DNA of 64,000 nt from Apostichopus japonicus (taxonomy: Eukaryota; Echinodermata; Holothuroidea; Aspidochirotida; Stichopodidae): positions 11,551,764 to 11,615,763 of the forward strand of contig NC_092583.1 of assembly GCF_037975245.1 (NCBI RefSeq). The letters are read 5' to 3'. A model generated the notes under the pieces. That model worked only from the letters and a program-made list of their open reading frames with translations, did no database searches and was not told the origin of the DNA. Both the position numbers and the translations under genes were made by a program. Of this stretch, positions 11,301 to 19,283 are shown piece after piece. The stretch's first letter is position 1. Each line of letters opens with the position of its first letter.

Positions 11301-13140
11301 TGATTAACTTGGTTTCTTAATTTTCTTTAAGTTTTTTTTTTCCTTTACTCTTTTAAGTTTGTACAGCGCCATAGCTTATGTTTTTACATATATATGTGCG
11401 CTTTAGAAATGTTTAAATAATAATAAAATAATAATAATAATCGTCGAAAATTTCGCTAACTATGCGAGGATACAATAACGTTAATTTGTTGTTCAATCTG
11501 ACCAATCAGTGTCCAGGACTTTCTGTATTCTCTGTCACGTCCGAAACAGGTGTGATTCGTGATTCACAGCTCTGTTTTGATGGTTTTATATTGCAGGCGC
11601 ATGCCTGTTAGAGTACTGTTTATAAAGCATTACACAATATAGTCTAACTTTGGTCTACGTTAAAGGACCAAACGCCGAACTGGCTTCCTCGTGACCGAAA
11701 AAAAACTTCAAAAGGGTTGCAGTAACAAAGACCCATTTATTGAATATGAACAGCTAACGTTGACCTTCACCACGCACTACAATGACATGTGTTTGTTCTA
11801 ATTATATAAGTGAAGGGACGAAGGTCGTCGAAAGACGTCATCCTAAGATATTCTGCCATAGCGACACCACTTTTGCTCTCCCGTGCTTTGTATGAAATTC
11901 ATGCAGTCAAAGGGAAGAAACGTATGCTAAGCCAATTCGTAGCAAGAACTTTGCCATTAAGTAAGAAGAAGGTAGTTCAATGTTTCGTGATTTTCCTATT
12001 ACCCATACTCCATGCCGGAAGCAGTAAAAATAGTAAAGAATGAGAGGTCAAAGGGGTCAAACATATACAAATGCCACAAGGACAACCTCTAAATCTGTGC
12101 ATATCATCAAGTATAGTTTAAGGGTGACGCATACTATAGACTGTCTGTTGCTATATCTGTAGTTGTGGGGAAACATGCGAGTCTTTATTTTTATGCATTT
12201 GTGATTACTCTTCAGTCTGATCTCAGTACCAATTGCATGGTCCACATGGTCCCTATATTTACCCCAATATTGTATACATGTTTTCCTGCAATTTTCCAAC
12301 TGCAACGGCAGGGCTATTACGTGAGATACAAACGAAGCCAATTCTCCTAAAAAAAATCTTGATGGTTTACGTTCAGGCAGGTAGTTTGTCTAAATTGACT
12401 GTCCGCAGACTATGGGGCGCGGCCCAAACATGGATCGTGAACAATTTATGTTGGGTCGCTGGATAATTCAAGACTTTGGGTAATTTATCTACAATATATA
12501 TAAGCACTGTATCTTACAAGCTTGTCGACGTTCATGTTTAGCCCGAATTCACTATAGTTTATGTACTCCGAGCATCAACTCTGAGCCTGCGTGGATGTCT
12601 AGTGGTCGTGGCTCAGTCCTCATGAAAGCTTCTGTATTGTGGGCCTACAAGTTTGTTTTCCGCTAAATAAAATTACACTTGCTTAAATTACACTTGCTTG
12701 AACAGGAGTGATATAAAAGCAGGACAAGACAGTGATGGGGGTTAAGGTGGGGGAGTGTGGAAAGGGAAGCATCGCGTCAAATGACGATCAAATAAATCAT
12801 CTTTGTAAAACGAGAATAACACTTTTTTTTCAATTACTTGCCTTTACGGAGTTCTTATTTTTTTTAAAACACATATCATACCATTCTATCTCCTCACCCC
12901 ATCCGTTGCATCTTCCATAGGTATCAATAAAAGCTTATAAAGAAAGAAGAAAATTGGGGAAAAGAACTAACCTGAAAAGGAGTATTCAGAAAACGACAGG
13001 CTGACACCTGACTCGTCGTTAATTAGCTCAGGAAGGTTTGATTTCTGTGATGATACTGTTCCACTAAGACAAAGTAATATTACACATGTTGCAATGGTAA
13101 CAACCAATAAGCGATGTAGGTTAACCGTACGGTCCCCCAT
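4915..13140 (-). CDS. Gene 1: secreted VWC protein with three copies of an unrecognised domain
   Basis: Minus-strand join of 13140-12972, 9398-9186, 8874-8404, 6068-5628 and 5354-4915. All junctions are GT-AG and phase 1. The sum is 1734 nt, giving 577 residues plus a stop. Order: signal peptide and linker (1-56), VWC (57-127), domain 1 (128-284), domain 2 (285-431), domain 3 (432-577). The three domains are homologous. Each has a G(E/D)(N/D)(L/M)W motif, then a C-x6/7-C pair ahead of an aromatic/acidic stretch, and a C-x4/6-C pair at the end. No transmembrane segment follows the signal peptide, so extracellular secretion is inferred. VWC modules often mediate protein binding in matrix or BMP-binding proteins, but the partner here is unknown. 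The terminal AAAGGTTAG could instead be a splice donor, so a further 3' exon is not excluded. Automatic pipelines may label it kielin/chordin-like because of the VWC alone. Confidence 0.85.
5628..6068 (-). CDS. Gene 1 exon 4: repeat domain copy 2
   Basis: 147 codons, phase 1 at both ends. Landmarks are GDDLWCISLF, IGCMEDVNYICMEF, PDPAFTL and LCKPQEC. It is strongly acidic. A fifth cysteine sits in the GDDLWC motif in genes 1 and 2, while gene 4 has serine there, so gene 1 may carry a free cysteine. Confidence 0.87.
6069..8403 (-). other. Gene 1 intron 3, no gene recognised
   Basis: About 2.3 kb between the copy 1 and copy 2 exons. It holds a short (TA)n at 6176-6194, a CA/CATA-rich stretch near 6590-6630, and three perfect TGACGTCA palindromes at 7729, 7858 and 7981. 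Open frames here are repeated in the other units only because of the duplication. Confidence 0.6.
8404..8874 (-). CDS. Gene 1 exon 3: repeat domain copy 1
   Basis: 157 codons, phase 1 at both ends (acceptor ATCCAG, donor AAAG/GTAATT). Visible landmarks are GENMWRIGAW, RWNFNKLRYSF, GVCADFKYFCIKF, DDPEPRFDL and CVRLGTC. It has four cysteines, which fits two disulfides. I do not recognise the fold. It is the longest of the three copies. Confidence 0.87.
8936..9176. repeat. GGA-rich polypurine tract in gene 1 intron 2
   Basis: Almost the whole 311-bp intron between the VWC and copy 1 exons is purine on the + strand, built of GGA, GAAGGA and related units. On the gene strand it is a continuous pyrimidine tract leading to the acceptor at 8875. 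Confidence 0.92.
9186..9398 (-). CDS. Gene 1 exon 2: VWC domain
   Basis: The exon encodes 71 codons, starting and ending in phase 1 (acceptor TTTTACAG, donor A/GTAAGT). It contains ten cysteines in the VWC order: PCVF, then W, DDCTLCTC, YC, SC, KC, and the diagnostic CCPLC at the end. Complete VWC length is present. Confidence 0.9.
9755..10018 (-). mobile_element. LINE 3' end relic, minus strand
   Basis: Shares its 3' tail and 3' UTR with the LINE at 63078-63701 (words ataatgcgccggtatccgtca and cagtgacacaaac). The coding part is cut off by PLE relic 2, which starts at 10019. Confidence 0.65.
10019..10488 (+). mobile_element. Short Penelope-like element relic 2
   Basis: The same construction as relic 1. 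Codons 10022-10114 encode DLVRISRERLW, LRTIQPHGLH and a TAA stop, followed by a longer pyrimidine-rich 3' UTR and a hammerhead-like end. It is nested in or next to an older LINE relic within intron 1 of gene 1. Confidence 0.75.
10435..10473 (+). ncRNA. Hammerhead-like motif with core mutation (PLE relic 2)
   Basis: Helix I is GCCT/AGGC, helix II is a perfect 5-bp GATCC/GGATC, and GAAA and the GTC before helix I are retained. The core reads TTGAAGA instead of CUGANGA, so the conserved first C is lost and catalysis is not expected. Confidence 0.55.
10885..11442 (+). mobile_element. 5'-truncated CR1-like LINE, 3' end
   Basis: Frame 10931-11131 gives YSIRSHDSL, then GDRSFCVCAPKLWNALP, then SSFKSSLKTFIF and a stop. 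This is the typical C-terminus of CR1/L2-type reverse transcriptases. A 3' UTR follows with a gcgctttagaaatg word and an (ATA)n tail ending near 11442. The RT catalytic part is absent. Confidence 0.75.
11443..12971 (-). other. Gene 1 intron 1, proximal part
   Basis: From about 11800 this is homologous to 30300-31480 and 45130-46340 in units B and C. No coding signal holds across the copies. Confidence 0.55.
12972..13140 (-). CDS. Gene 1 exon 1: signal peptide
   Basis: The ATG is at 13140 and encodes 56 codons plus one base. The N-terminus MGDRTVNLHR precedes the hydrophobic core LLVVTIATCVILLCL, with likely cleavage near TVSS/Q. An acidic linker follows. The donor is CAG/GTTAGT. The same exon occurs in units B and C, which supports the start. 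Its neighbour is a TATA-like box about 70 bp upstream. Confidence 0.87.
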
Positions 13141-13208
13141 TGCTGCGATATTTTAATAAATACGTTTATGCTGTCCAGAAATCTCTCTTTCCCCCTCCTT
13201 CAAATTGA

Positions 13209-13215
13209 CTATATA
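13209..13215 (-). promoter_or_regulatory. TATA-like box of gene 1
   Basis: TATATAG on the minus strand, about 70 bp upstream of the ATG. It is retained with its surroundings (gac tatatattgtcaaac on the + strand) in unit B at 31687 and, slightly altered, in unit C at 46580. A transcription start roughly 30 bp downstream would leave a short 5' UTR. Confidence 0.5.
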
Positions 13216-13381
13216 TTGTCAAACAGAAATCATTGCTGATCTTATCTAGTAAACTGGTTGTCCTTGCAGTTAGACATAAACTGTATGGTGTGTTAGTGTT
13301 CCACAACTGCCAATAACGCAGTGTGGCGTCGGTCTTATACGGGCTATTATGGGATACGTGATGTTTTTCCTGTCACGGCAC

Positions 13382-13384
<3 letters not shown>

Positions 13385-13455
<71 letters not shown>
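13385..13455. repeat. (TA)n microsatellite
   Basis: A TA tract of about 70 bp just upstream of the gene 1 promoter region, near the right border of unit A. Confidence 0.97.
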
Positions 13456-13461
<6 letters not shown>

Positions 13462-13997
13462 TAAGGTAAAGAGATCAAACTGTGTAAATGCGAAAATGCT
13501 TTTCAAAATGACCCCCGACGTCAAATCATTGCTTAACTATTACTGTTTTAACGTGCAGGTGTGTAAAACATGCTTATCTCCGTATACAGTATGATGAAGA
13601 TCGAAGGAGTTTTGACAGGAAATGGTGTGGAAAACACTATACTTACGGTATTTTCCCTTTTAAAATCCTTTAACTCTTTTCAAACAATCCTTGATTTTTC
13701 ACGGGGGTTTCCTGTTTCCTCTTGACCGTTATTATTAGTCATGCTAAATAATGTGCGACAGTAAAGAGCAAACACATCGATCGATTTAAATACACAGACT
13801 GGTGATTCTAACTTCTGTGCTTAATGTATTGACCGTCTTTCAATAGGTTCTAAGTATTACCAGTCACTGCACTCTCTATATTTATATATTTATAACGTTA
13901 TTCTATGGAGAACGAAAGTTTTTAATATCTTTGGCTTCTTAGGCTTCATGCTATTGGTGACGTCGGTGATTAAAACCGAGATATTATATATGCTATG

Positions 13998-14055
<58 letters not shown>

Positions 14056-14328
14056 CAACTAGGTCTATACGCTACAGTTTCTGCTAGCCTAAGAACCAAG
14101 TAAAGGCATGGATGTGTATGTGCCCTCCCCTTCACCCCACCTACTAGAACCCCTCCACCCCATCCCCTGGATCCGCGCCCTAAGAGCCCTTTCGTCTGAA
14201 ATGTTATTGGTTCTGTCAACATATAGGGTTTTCTAAACTCTATAAGGTATACGATATACAAAGTGTTGAAACTATAGCATTCCTTATTTGTAGCGTCGTT
14301 TTCTAAATGCAGGAGTTCACTCTATCCG
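13456..14328. other. Intergenic, microsatellite only
   Basis: There is no coding signal. A second (TA)n occupies 14003-14049. Confidence 0.6.
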
Positions 14329-14551
14329 GTCTATCCGTCTATCACTCTATCCGGTCTATTCAGTCTATCCGTCTATCCGTCTATCCGTCTATCCGTCTAT
14401 CTGTCTATCTGTCTATCTGTCTATCTGTCTATCTGTCTATCTGTCTATCTGTCTATCTGTCTATCTGTCTATCTGTCTATCTGTCTATCTGTCTATCTGT
14501 CTATCTGTCTATCTGTCTATATGTCTATCTGTCTATCTGTCTGTCTGTCTA

Positions 14552-14610
<59 letters not shown>

Positions 14611-14628
14611 GTCTATCTATCTATCTAC
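14329..14628. repeat. (TCTATCTG)n / (TCTG)n satellite tract
   Basis: About 300 bp of tetranucleotide and octanucleotide units grading from TCTATCCG to TCTATCTG to TCTG. The serine/isoleucine/cysteine/leucine reading frames across it come from the repeat. Confidence 0.97.
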
Positions 14629-14714
14629 ATAGGACTATTAATATGTATAAAGGCCTTTATAAATATGTTTATATATAGGCCTATATATATATATATATAT
14701 GTATGTATATATAT

Positions 14715-14756
14715 ATAAGCCATTGTATATATATATATATATAAACAATGGCTTAT
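14715..14756. repeat. Perfect 12-bp inverted repeat with TA loop
   Basis: ATAAGCCATTGT at 14715-14726 faces ACAATGGCTTAT at 14745-14756 across a TA-rich loop, so it would extrude as a hairpin. It lies between (TA)n tracts. Confidence 0.8.
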
Positions 14757-14802
14757 CTATGTATGTATATATATATATATATATATATATAAGCATAATA
14801 TG

Positions 14803-15067
14803 TACCTAAGGTCGACAGTTTATGGTAAAAAAGTGTACCTTAGGTCAACAGTGTACCTTAGGTCGACATTTCAGTGTCGACCTAATGTTTCCACTACCAT
14901 TTTAAAACACTTTTTTATTGTCGCAAATAGCTTTATAATGTTCTCCGTCCTCTAAAACGTTCATTTAAAAGTTTTGGTTAGGGTCGGTTCAGGGCTAGGG
15001 TTAGAAAAAAGGGTTAGGGTTAGATTAAATTTAGTGTGTAAGTCAATGTAACTGTCGACCTAAGGTA
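14803..15067. mobile_element. MITE with 18-bp terminal inverted repeats
   Basis: TACCTAAGGTCGACAGTT at 14803-14820 is the exact reverse complement of 15050-15067. The outer TA may be a target duplication, leaving 16-bp TIRs. The interior carries extra copies of the TIR core near 14838-14887 and a run of GGGTTAG words near 14994-15024. It has no coding capacity. The superfamily is uncertain, but a TA target would suit Tc1/mariner. Confidence 0.7.
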
Positions 15068-15078
15068 GGATCCATAGT

Positions 15079-15109
<31 letters not shown>

Positions 15110-15122
15110 AAACTTTGAAACT

Positions 15123-15686
15123 TTGAAAACGCTTCGACGCCTTTCCGAAAAACGGGTAAGGTATCGGCATCATCTTTCCAACTACAGACTATACCGTAAA
15201 AACAAAACGGTACCAAAAGGACTTAAAATCAAGGTCCGTGCTGGTTTACCACTTTCTGATAGCGACAGCTTTGCCAATTGGAAAGGCATCCTTAAGAATG
15301 CTTCGCTTGAATTAATGGCTGTGCAAATAAGTATTTGTCGCAAAACAATTCACGAACTTAGCCAGCAAATTGATTCCAAAACCAGAAAACTGCAAAAAGA
15401 ACTCCCCAAGAACGAGTTCGAAAGAAAGCTTGACTCCATCTCCAAAATTTGCTTGAAACTCTCACATACCCTAGCTTCAAGACAATGTCACAAATTGAAG
15501 AGGGATAATGTCACGCAAAGAGTTAAGTCTTCTGGTGAAACCCAACTTGAAACCTCAAAAAGAACCAGGTCTCGCAGATTCCGTCGGAAAGAGATACAGA
15601 CCGCATGCAACACCACCAAAAGTGCAGTTGTAACGATTGATTGCCAACTCTCGGCAGGAGAAACAACCTACTCTCCAAAGGTCTAA
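15123..15686 (+). CDS. PLE N-terminal region (upstream of frameshift)
   Basis: 187 codons of a basic N-terminal PLE region, with the NYRLYRKNKTVPKGLKIK segment characteristic of these proteins. It ends after VVTIDCQLSAGE, where the family would continue directly into NLLSKGLNFCP. That continuation is present in another frame from about 15660. A one-base indel around 15655-15670 therefore separates this part from the RT. The listed first codon is TTG, so the true start may be upstream and lost. Confidence 0.7.
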   Translation: MKTLRRLSEKRVRYRHHLSNYRLYRKNKTVPKGLKIKVRAGLPLSDSDSFANWKGILKNASLELMAVQISICRKTIHELSQQIDSKTRKLQKELPKNEFERKLDSISKICLKLSHTLASRQCHKLKRDNVTQRVKSSGETQLETSKRTRSRRFRRKEIQTACNTTKSAVVTIDCQLSAGETTYSPKV

Positions 15687-17881
15687 ATTTTTGCCCTAAA
15701 CCACGGCAAGTAAACGCTCAGAAACTTTCTCTTGACCTAAATCTGTTCTATCGACGCTTACGTCTCCGTGAATTTTTTGCCGACGAAAATGGCAATAACA
15801 CCACGCAAGAAACCAACGACTTGCATTCCAATTTTAAGCCAAAAAGCTCGTGGAATCCACCCAAGGCCCATTGTGCGCCTCTTGAATCATTTATTTCGGC
15901 CATTGAAGAGGATGTCAAAACACACACCTCCGTCCCAGACTTCCGCGACAATCTCAACAAAACTGAGAGACAGGCCATTCATGAACTGCGGAAGCGCGAT
16001 GACATTGTCATCAAGCCAGCCGACAAGTGTTCTGCAATTGTCGTTATGGGCAAACAATTCTACAGAGAGGAAGCCAACAGACTACTCAGCAACCCTCAAC
16101 ACTACAAACTCCTGGATTCTGATCCAACTCAAGAAATCACACAAAACGTGAAAAGAGTCATCCAAAAGATAGTCTCTAACGGTTCCATTGACGGCAAGTT
16201 AGGCCAAAACCTCCTGGAAAATGACCCAAAACCTGGTCGCTTTTATTTTCTGCCTAAAATTCACAAAGAAGGCAATCCCGGGAGGCCCATAATATCGGGT
16301 AATGGCACAGCGACTGAAAAAATTTCCAAATTCGTGGATCTCCTCATCCAACCTCTCGTTTCGGCCCTACCGTCCTATGTGCAGGACACTACGGATTTCA
16401 TCCGGAAAATTGGGGAAATAAAAAATCTTCCCTTATCTTCTCTGTTAGTTACCTTGGATGTGTCTTCGTTATACACAAATATCCCTAACGAAGAGGGCAT
16501 TTCGGTCTGCACAAAAGCATTCAAACCGATACGTGGCAAAACCCCCACGAAGAAAGAATTGGCCGAATTAATGCAACTTATCTTGACCAACAATAATCTG
16601 GTATTTGGCAACAAACACTACCTCCAAATTCATGGCACCGCAATGGGTACCAAAATGGCACCGTCTTTTGCCAACATCTTTATGGGAATCCTCGAGAAAG
16701 AATTTTTATCTCGACAAAACTTGAAACCACACACGTGGTTACGTTACATTGACGATATCTTTATGATATGGACCCATGGTGAGGCTAATCTAAAACTCTT
16801 CATTGATGACATAAACTCGTTTCATCACACTATCAAATTCACTGCTGATTTTTCTGGATATGGCGTTCACTTATTGGACACCACCGCGACCCTACAAAAT
16901 GGTTCACTCAAAACAGACTTGTTCAATAAACCTACGAACAAGCACAACTACCTCTTACCAAGCAGTTGCCATCCACGTTACTGTACCAGAAATATTCCGT
17001 ACAGTCAAGCGTTGCGCATTCGACGCATTTGCTCCTCTGAAGTCGATTTTGATTCACGCACTAAAGAACTGTCACAACACCTCCTAAACAGACAGTATTT
17101 TCGGGGTACTATTGAAAATGCCATCAAAAAGGCTAAAAGCAAACCCCGTACCGAAACATTGACGTACAAAACTCGTCAAACCAGTTCCAAAAGGGTACCA
17201 TTGGTTACTGAATTCCACCCTGGTCTCCCACCACTGGCTAATATCATTCAGAAGAATTTTCACCTACTTCAAGGCACCGACCGCCTGAAATCCGTATTCC
17301 CAGAATTACCTGTCATCGCTTTTAAAAGACCCAGCAACCTACGGGATATCTTAGTTCGGGCATCCTTTCGGGATGACACCCCATTAGGGGAAAGCAAAAC
17401 AGAAACTACAGGATCATCGCCCTGTACACAAAATTGCAAAACGTGCTTACTTGTCGATTCGACCGGGGCCTTTCAGAGCAACCAAACCAAACGCACGTTC
17501 CAAATTCGGCACAAAATTAACTGCCTATCCAAACATGTCATTTACCTCATCTACTGCAATATTTGTAACTTACAATACATTGGAGAGTCAAAAAACACTC
17601 TTAGAATGAGAATGACACAACATAGATCGGCGATCAAAACAAAAAAGATCTACCAACCTGTTGCAAATCACTTCAATCTCCAAAATCATTCAATTGAGAA
17701 TTTGCGTGTAATTGCCATTGACCAGAACGATTCTTGGACAGATAAATCTAGGAAAGCGAAAGACAATTTCTGGGAACTAAACCTAAAGACCACGGCACCA
17801 TTCGGTTTAAACATCAGAAACGATTTGCCGTCCCAGATAAACCAAAACAATTCCTTTACAATTACGACGGAATCGGATTAA
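15641..17881 (+). CDS. Penelope-like reverse transcriptase with GIY-YIG endonuclease
   Basis: Up to 746 codons. Landmarks in order: LLSKGLNFCP near residue 10; FYRRLRLREFF; FYFLPKIHK; RT motif A LDVSSLYTNIP near residue 270; motif B GTAMGTKMAPSFANIFMG; motif C RYIDDIF near residue 367, with the catalytic aspartates intact. Then a C-rich linker (PCTQNCKTC). The GIY-YIG domain has VIYLIYC, QYIGES and RMRMTQHR from about residue 633, and the C-terminus is FWELNLKTTAPFGLN. Such enzymes copy their RNA at a nick made by the endonuclease. The ORF is uninterrupted to its stop, and only the N-terminal frameshift argues against autonomy. Confidence 0.92.
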   Translation: MPTLGRRNNLLSKGLNFCPKPRQVNAQKLSLDLNLFYRRLRLREFFADENGNNTTQETNDLHSNFKPKSSWNPPKAHCAPLESFISAIEEDVKTHTSVPDFRDNLNKTERQAIHELRKRDDIVIKPADKCSAIVVMGKQFYREEANRLLSNPQHYKLLDSDPTQEITQNVKRVIQKIVSNGSIDGKLGQNLLENDPKPGRFYFLPKIHKEGNPGRPIISGNGTATEKISKFVDLLIQPLVSALPSYVQDTTDFIRKIGEIKNLPLSSLLVTLDVSSLYTNIPNEEGISVCTKAFKPIRGKTPTKKELAELMQLILTNNNLVFGNKHYLQIHGTAMGTKMAPSFANIFMGILEKEFLSRQNLKPHTWLRYIDDIFMIWTHGEANLKLFIDDINSFHHTIKFTADFSGYGVHLLDTTATLQNGSLKTDLFNKPTNKHNYLLPSSCHPRYCTRNIPYSQALRIRRICSSEVDFDSRTKELSQHLLNRQYFRGTIENAIKKAKSKPRTETLTYKTRQTSSKRVPLVTEFHPGLPPLANIIQKNFHLLQGTDRLKSVFPELPVIAFKRPSNLRDILVRASFRDDTPLGESKTETTGSSPCTQNCKTCLLVDSTGAFQSNQTKRTFQIRHKINCLSKHVIYLIYCNICNLQYIGESKNTLRMRMTQHRSAIKTKKIYQPVANHFNLQNHSIENLRVIAIDQNDSWTDKSRKAKDNFWELNLKTTAPFGLNIRNDLPSQINQNNSFTITTESD

Positions 17882-18034
17882 AATAATCCGACGCGGATTG
17901 AAATAATCCGAATTTCTAAAACTTCTGCTCTATTCAGCAGAAATCAGTAAGTCGCTTTGCCTTTACAACCATGCCGACATCTTCTCCATAAAACAGTTTC
18001 AATTCCTGCTACTCCTTGTCACTTTCGGTGATCA

Positions 18035-18073
18035 TGCACTGAAGAAGTGCTAGTTTTGCTCGAAAGCTCTGCA
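18035..18073 (+). ncRNA. Hammerhead-ribozyme-like motif of the PLE 3' region
   Basis: Helix I is TGCA/TGCA (18035-18038, 18070-18073), the core is CTGAAGA, helix II is weak (AGT/GCT-type, three pairs), then GAAA, then A-GC-T and C before helix I. The layout matches the motifs at 2836 and 40802. The weak helix II lowers confidence. Confidence 0.45.
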
Positions 18074-18195
18074 AAAACCAAACATTGGCTGTTTTACTTC
18101 CAATCATTTACCTAATTCAATTATTGTATCTCACTCGAGATCCAGCCTTTCTCTAAATGCAGCATAGTTGTTTAACAGTTTTTCCGTTATTCCTA

Positions 18196-18299
<104 letters not shown>

Positions 18300-18670
18300 T
18301 GTGTGCGTGCGTGTGTGTGTAACCTTTATACTTATTTTTATTTGTTTCACATGTAGTACTCAACTCTTTACCTGTTGTCTTTTTTGTTTGTCTTTGACTT
18401 ATGGTATTAAACTCTAAATATAAAGCAATATGTTTAACAGATATTATTAAACTCTTTTCTTATATGTATGTCTTTGACGTATGGTATTAAACTCTTTACA
18501 TATGGGATCGTTTAACATATAGTATTAACCTCTATAACAACATGGTTGTGTTTAAAATGATAGTATTAAGCTTTACACCGATATTGATATGTTTAACATT
18601 TAGTTTGAAACTCTATACCTATATGGTTGTGTTTAACGTATAGTATTTACCTGTTTACTTATAACTATAG

Positions 18671-19102
18671 AATTGGTCGTGAACAGTACAAATATCTTCG
18701 ACGTTTCCTTCAACTTTGTTGGAGATAGCGTAGATTATTGTAGATTTTCCCTGGACATATCAGTGAAAAAGTCGCATAGTAATGCTGTCGTCGGCGAGAA
18801 TTTGGAAACTCAGTGCCTGGATAAGTACCAACGCGGATGGATATGGAACGAAATAGGCTTTGAATGATAACATATTCAGTGTACATCATGCAGGAAATGC
18901 ATTAAAAAATACATCGCTATCCACCTTGGAGATGGAGGAACTTGTATTACAATATGACATGGACAGGAGGCCCGTGTGATCAATGCGAATTCATGTGTGT
19001 TGAATTTGGTCAGGCCGATGACCTAAAGCTATCTCATGACCTACCTTTTAAATTTCAACCTGTAAAATTCGAAACGGAGAGATTCTCTTCCAAAACGCGA
19101 AG
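18671..19102 (+). pseudogene. Orphan, decayed copy of the repeat-domain exon
   Basis: On the opposite strand to the gene array. A phase 1 acceptor (CTATAG) and a donor (AAG/GTGAGT) bracket 432 nt, close to the 440-471 nt of the real domain exons. The first half reads RFSLDISVKKS...VVGENL, aligning with KFAVDVEIFKG...IRGENM of copy 1. The second half reads RWRNLYYNMTW, CDQCEFMCVEF, aligning with RWNFNKLRYSF, CADFKYFCIKF. A TGA after about 64 codons and a frameshift separate the halves, and the terminal cysteine pair is missing. Confidence 0.55.
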
Positions 19103-19283
19103 GTGAGTACATAATTATTGAAATTAACTTGTAACCATTTTATTATCAATGTTGACTGCATGTGAATTACTTTCGTTCATGGTTTTAATGCGGTTGAATG
19201 TATAACATTAAATCAGATTAAGATGTCTTCTTGCATGCAAGTCTTTTTCTTTTTCGTAATTTGGTGATGGGCTGGGTAGGTCG

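Larger units (their letters stand above)
2917..13400 (-). repeat. Segmental duplication unit A
   Basis: This is the first of four homologous gene units. Homology to units B, C and D begins immediately after the PLE relic, at the word gcctaaccatacctta, and runs through gene 1 and its promoter. Unit A uniquely contains the insertions at 10019-10488 and 10885-11442 within intron 1. Confidence 0.85.

Noticed and set aside
14329-14628. CRISPR-like array
   Set aside because: There are no spacers. It is a continuous simple repeat in a eukaryotic context.
14307-14718. Long frames rich in SVYLSIC
   Set aside because: Translation of the TCTATCTG tract, which is open in several frames at once.
14994-15024. 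Telomere or interstitial telomeric array
   Set aside because: Only about four imperfect GGGTTAG words, confined within the MITE.
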